From Microcaldota archaeon (GTDB lineage: Archaea; Micrarchaeota; Micrarchaeia; Anstonellales; Bilamarchaeaceae): a DNA stretch of 22,337 nt. How positions within the stretch are numbered: the stretch's first letter is position 1; each line of letters begins with the position of its first letter. The position numbers and the translations under genes were made by a program. The notes beneath the pieces are model-generated. The model saw nothing but the letters and a program-made list of their open reading frames with translations. It was not told the DNA's origin and did not search any database. Where the stretch lies: the NCBI GenBank assembly GCA_013425425.1, contig JACCLJ010000057.1, positions 1-22,337 of the forward strand. The letters are read 5' to 3'. Shown piece by piece: positions 20,441 to 22,337 of the stretch.

Positions 20441-21409
20441 TCAAAGTTTCATTATCGTTTCCTTTGCAGGGAAAACGAAATCGCCTGACATCGTTGCGCT
20501 TTCGACGTTTCGTAGGTTCGGGAATTCCGCCTTCAGGTGCCGTATTATCTTATTGTAATCTTGATAGTTCTCCACCATTATTTCAAGCTCTATGTCCCAT
20601 GGTGAGATAAGCTTGATGAGGTGCAAGATGTTCTGGTCCTGCTTCGCAATCTCGAATAGCTTCCTTTCATCCTCTTTTGAGAACGAATCGAAGTAGAGGA
20701 ATGATTTGTAGAATTCCATGCCGAGCTTCTGGTAGTCGACCTGCGCCCTGTAGCCGACTATTATCCCCTTCTCTTTCATGCTTTTCATCCTGCCCCTAGC
20801 TATGTCAACGCTTACTCCTGCCTTTGCGGCAAGCTCTACGAGCTTTACTCGTGAATTACGGAACAGTTCGGAGAGGATTTTTCGGTCCACATCATCCAGC
20901 CTGTTGTCCTCCACTTTACCGAAAAACGGTATCCGTTCCTCCTCTGCCTGATAAAGGAATTTCTTCGGATATACATAGACCTCAACCATCGCCCCGGTAA
21001 ACTTCTGAAGTATAATCGGGCTGTACTTTGCGAATATCTCGTTTTTGCGCTCGAAGAAATCCTCGTTTGATTTTGCAAAGAACGTCAAACCAACGTCCCA
21101 GGCCCCATCTGCAATTCCAAGCCAGAAAAGGTCTGCCCTCCCCTTCATCGCAGTAAAGAACTCCTCACGCTCTTCCTCAGTCCCGCCGATTTTCAGGTAT
21201 ATCTTATACACGTTGTAGCCGAGCCTTGCGACGTCGATCCATGTCGTATAGCCCGATATTACGCCGTTTTTCTCAAGCTGGGCAATCCTATAACGGACGG
21301 TTTCCCGCGAGCGTCCGATTTTCTTGGCAAGCTCAGTTTCGGCCTGCCGCGCATTCCAGTCAAGCTCGTAAAGGAGCCGTCTGTCTATTTTGTCTAGCCT
21401 TTCTTTCAT
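20441..21409 (-). CDS. Lrp/AsnC-family regulator, tandem two-domain form
   Basis: 322 residues, twice the usual 150-160. The first DNA-binding domain is LDKIDRRLLYELDWNARQAE, then ELAKKIGRSRETVRYRIAQL and EKNGVISGYTTWID. The second, at about 180, is LDDVDRKILSELFRNSRVKL, then AAKAGVSVDIARGRMKSM and KEKGIIVGYRAQVD. Each is followed by a ligand-sensing-like alpha/beta half. The protein likely acts as a dimer with four HTH units, a transcription factor responding to amino acids or other small molecules. The ATG is about 27 bases from the AT-rich box at 21430-21443, so it may be leaderless. Target genes unknown. The divergent gene at 21530 is a reasonable candidate by position. Confidence 0.9.
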   Translation of the reverse strand: MKERLDKIDRRLLYELDWNARQAETELAKKIGRSRETVRYRIAQLEKNGVISGYTTWIDVARLGYNVYKIYLKIGGTEEEREEFFTAMKGRADLFWLGIADGAWDVGLTFFAKSNEDFFERKNEIFAKYSPIILQKFTGAMVEVYVYPKKFLYQAEEERIPFFGKVEDNRLDDVDRKILSELFRNSRVKLVELAAKAGVSVDIARGRMKSMKEKGIIVGYRAQVDYQKLGMEFYKSFLYFDSFSKEDERKLFEIAKQDQNILHLIKLISPWDIELEIMVENYQDYNKIIRHLKAEFPNLRNVESATMSGDFVFPAKETIMKL

Positions 21410-21429
21410 AATTGCCCTTTACATGAAAA

Positions 21430-21443
21430 TTTATTTAAATTTA
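21430..21443 (-). promoter_or_regulatory. Probable TATA of the Lrp-like gene
   Basis: TTTATTTAAATTTA, centred about 27 bases before ATG 21409. The whole 120-base gap to 21529 is AT-rich, so other TATA choices are possible. Confidence 0.4.
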
Positions 21444-21529
21444 TCCATTTTTTGTGCAAAATTTTATAGATTATTTAATATAATACATATGTGTCAAGTA
21501 ATTAAAAAATATGTTATACTGGTGGGCGG

Positions 21530-22337
21530 ATGGCACAAAAATCGGAATTGATTGCAAAGATAAAAAATATGCGCATAACCCCCAAGGGCTTCGCCAGCGA
21601 AGCTGCCCTGCTTGAAAGCATCGTAAATAGCTGCAGCGGCAAAAGAACGATTATGCTCACTGGCAATTATGCCGTGAAAGAAGGACCGAACATAACAACA
21701 GGCGACCCAAGGCTGCTCGGCGAGGACATGTTCTTGACTATCGAGCTTTGTGCAAGGGTGCATCAAAAATGCGCCCAACAAGGCATTGAACCGCCTGCTC
21801 TGCTGTTGCTGCCCAACGATATCGTTCCAGGCACATTTTCATGCAATGCAGAAGAGCGGCGTTTCAAGGAAGAATTCCGGCTTCCGGAAGAAATATCCGT
21901 TCTATTGCGGACTTCCGGCATGGATTGCATGCCATTATACTTCTTTGCAAGGGATTTCAGCAAAACTCCGAAAGAAATAAATAAGGAACTGGGGGCGGTT
22001 CGCAGACAAATAAGGGGGGGAACGGAAAAACTGATAGTGACATTTGAAAGTTTTGCGCAAAACGTAGCGGGGGTAGCGCTTAAAAGAAAATTTCCGGATC
22101 ACCCTTTCGAAGAAATCCCTAGCCATGGCAAGAGAACCATCGCCTATGCGAACATAGCCGATACTTTCAGCAATGAACCTCTTTTTTCTGCTGTTGCGGT
22201 TACGATAACCAACCCAAATGGAGCCCCTTACTGCTCCTTCCTTGCAGCAACTCTGTTTCATAACCTAGAGAAACTCGGCTTTCAGCAAATGATAAACACT
22301 TTCGTCATGGAGGAATATCCCTGCGTTGACAAGGCCG
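21530..22337 (+). CDS. Unknown protein, 3' end beyond the window
   Basis: An open frame starts at ATG 21530 (MAQKSELIAKIKNMRITPKG) and is still open at the right edge, with 269 residues visible. GGTGGGCGG precedes the start, and an AT-rich TATA-like element (21499-21509) lies about 27 bases upstream. It is a soluble mixed alpha/beta protein with no signal peptide or TM segment and several cysteines (for example SCSG, CARVHQKCAQQG, SCNAEE). Segments such as GKRTIMLTGNYAVKEGPNI and PALLLLPNDIVPG look like strand-turn elements of a globular enzyme, but no family is recognised. It diverges from the Lrp-like regulator. Confidence 0.75.
   Translation, partial: MAQKSELIAKIKNMRITPKGFASEAALLESIVNSCSGKRTIMLTGNYAVKEGPNITTGDPRLLGEDMFLTIELCARVHQKCAQQGIEPPALLLLPNDIVPGTFSCNAEERRFKEEFRLPEEISVLLRTSGMDCMPLYFFARDFSKTPKEINKELGAVRRQIRGGTEKLIVTFESFAQNVAGVALKRKFPDHPFEEIPSHGKRTIAYANIADTFSNEPLFSAVAVTITNPNGAPYCSFLAATLFHNLEKLGFQQMINTFVMEEYPCVDKA

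Noticed and set aside
1..22337. CRISPR array, insertion sequence, integrase or prophage
   Set aside because: No regularly spaced repeats, transposase motifs or long inverted repeats were seen. The HTH_17 units are inside one protein and not linked to an integrase.

Overview
The window is archaeal. Several signs point this way: palindromic TATA boxes about 27 bases before start codons, many apparently leaderless genes, Shine-Dalgarno cores of the GGTGAT/GGAGGTG type, tRNAs without encoded CCA, tRNA introns with bulge-helix-bulge (BHB)-like folds, and archaeal families (HerA-like ATPase, two-subunit 2-oxoacid:ferredoxin oxidoreductase, Hef-type helicase, RFC large subunit, archaeal TIM, Pus10, archaeal UMP kinase, translin homologue, Lrp regulator). 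Short compact genes and non-canonical tRNA introns would fit a DPANN-like lineage such as Micrarchaeota or Diapherotrites. That placement is a guess.

Layout. Bases 1-4324 (minus) hold a tight operon: a two-TM membrane protein, a HerA/FtsK-superfamily ATPase, a coiled-coil plus winged-helix protein, a 42-residue microprotein and then purD, which runs off the left edge. Bases 4475-7153 (plus) encode korA-korB. Bases 7216-9850 hold a helicase-only Hef/FANCM relative with a C-terminal PCNA-binding-like motif, convergent and overlapping by 23 bases with the RFC large subunit (clamp loader). Bases 9909-10801 carry tRNA-Gln (with intron), tpiA and tRNA-Gly.

Bases 10810-13483 (minus) are a two-gene operon of unrecognised proteins, one all-helical and repeat-like, one proline-rich then globular. 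A protein with three exact-period HTH_17/excisionase-like domains (13605-14342) and a secreted, membrane-anchored surface protein (14421-15701) follow. Bases 15768-15908 are a tRNA-Ala(CGC) interrupted twice. Next come pus10 with two small unknown genes upstream, an unknown 132-residue protein, acylphosphatase plus translin homologue, pyrH, a RelE-type toxin/antitoxin pair, a double-domain Lrp/AsnC regulator and a partial unknown gene at the right edge.

The strongest unusual signals are in the tRNAs. Two of three carry non-canonical introns, and two of three lack U at T-loop position 55 (C55 in tRNA-Gly; G55 together with A18 in tRNA-Ala), in a genome stretch that encodes Pus10, the enzyme family that makes pseudouridine 54/55. 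Other items for follow-up are the membrane-HerA-coiled-coil-microprotein operon, the triple HTH_17 protein and the orphan helical/proline-rich operon. No CRISPR array, insertion sequence or rRNA was seen.
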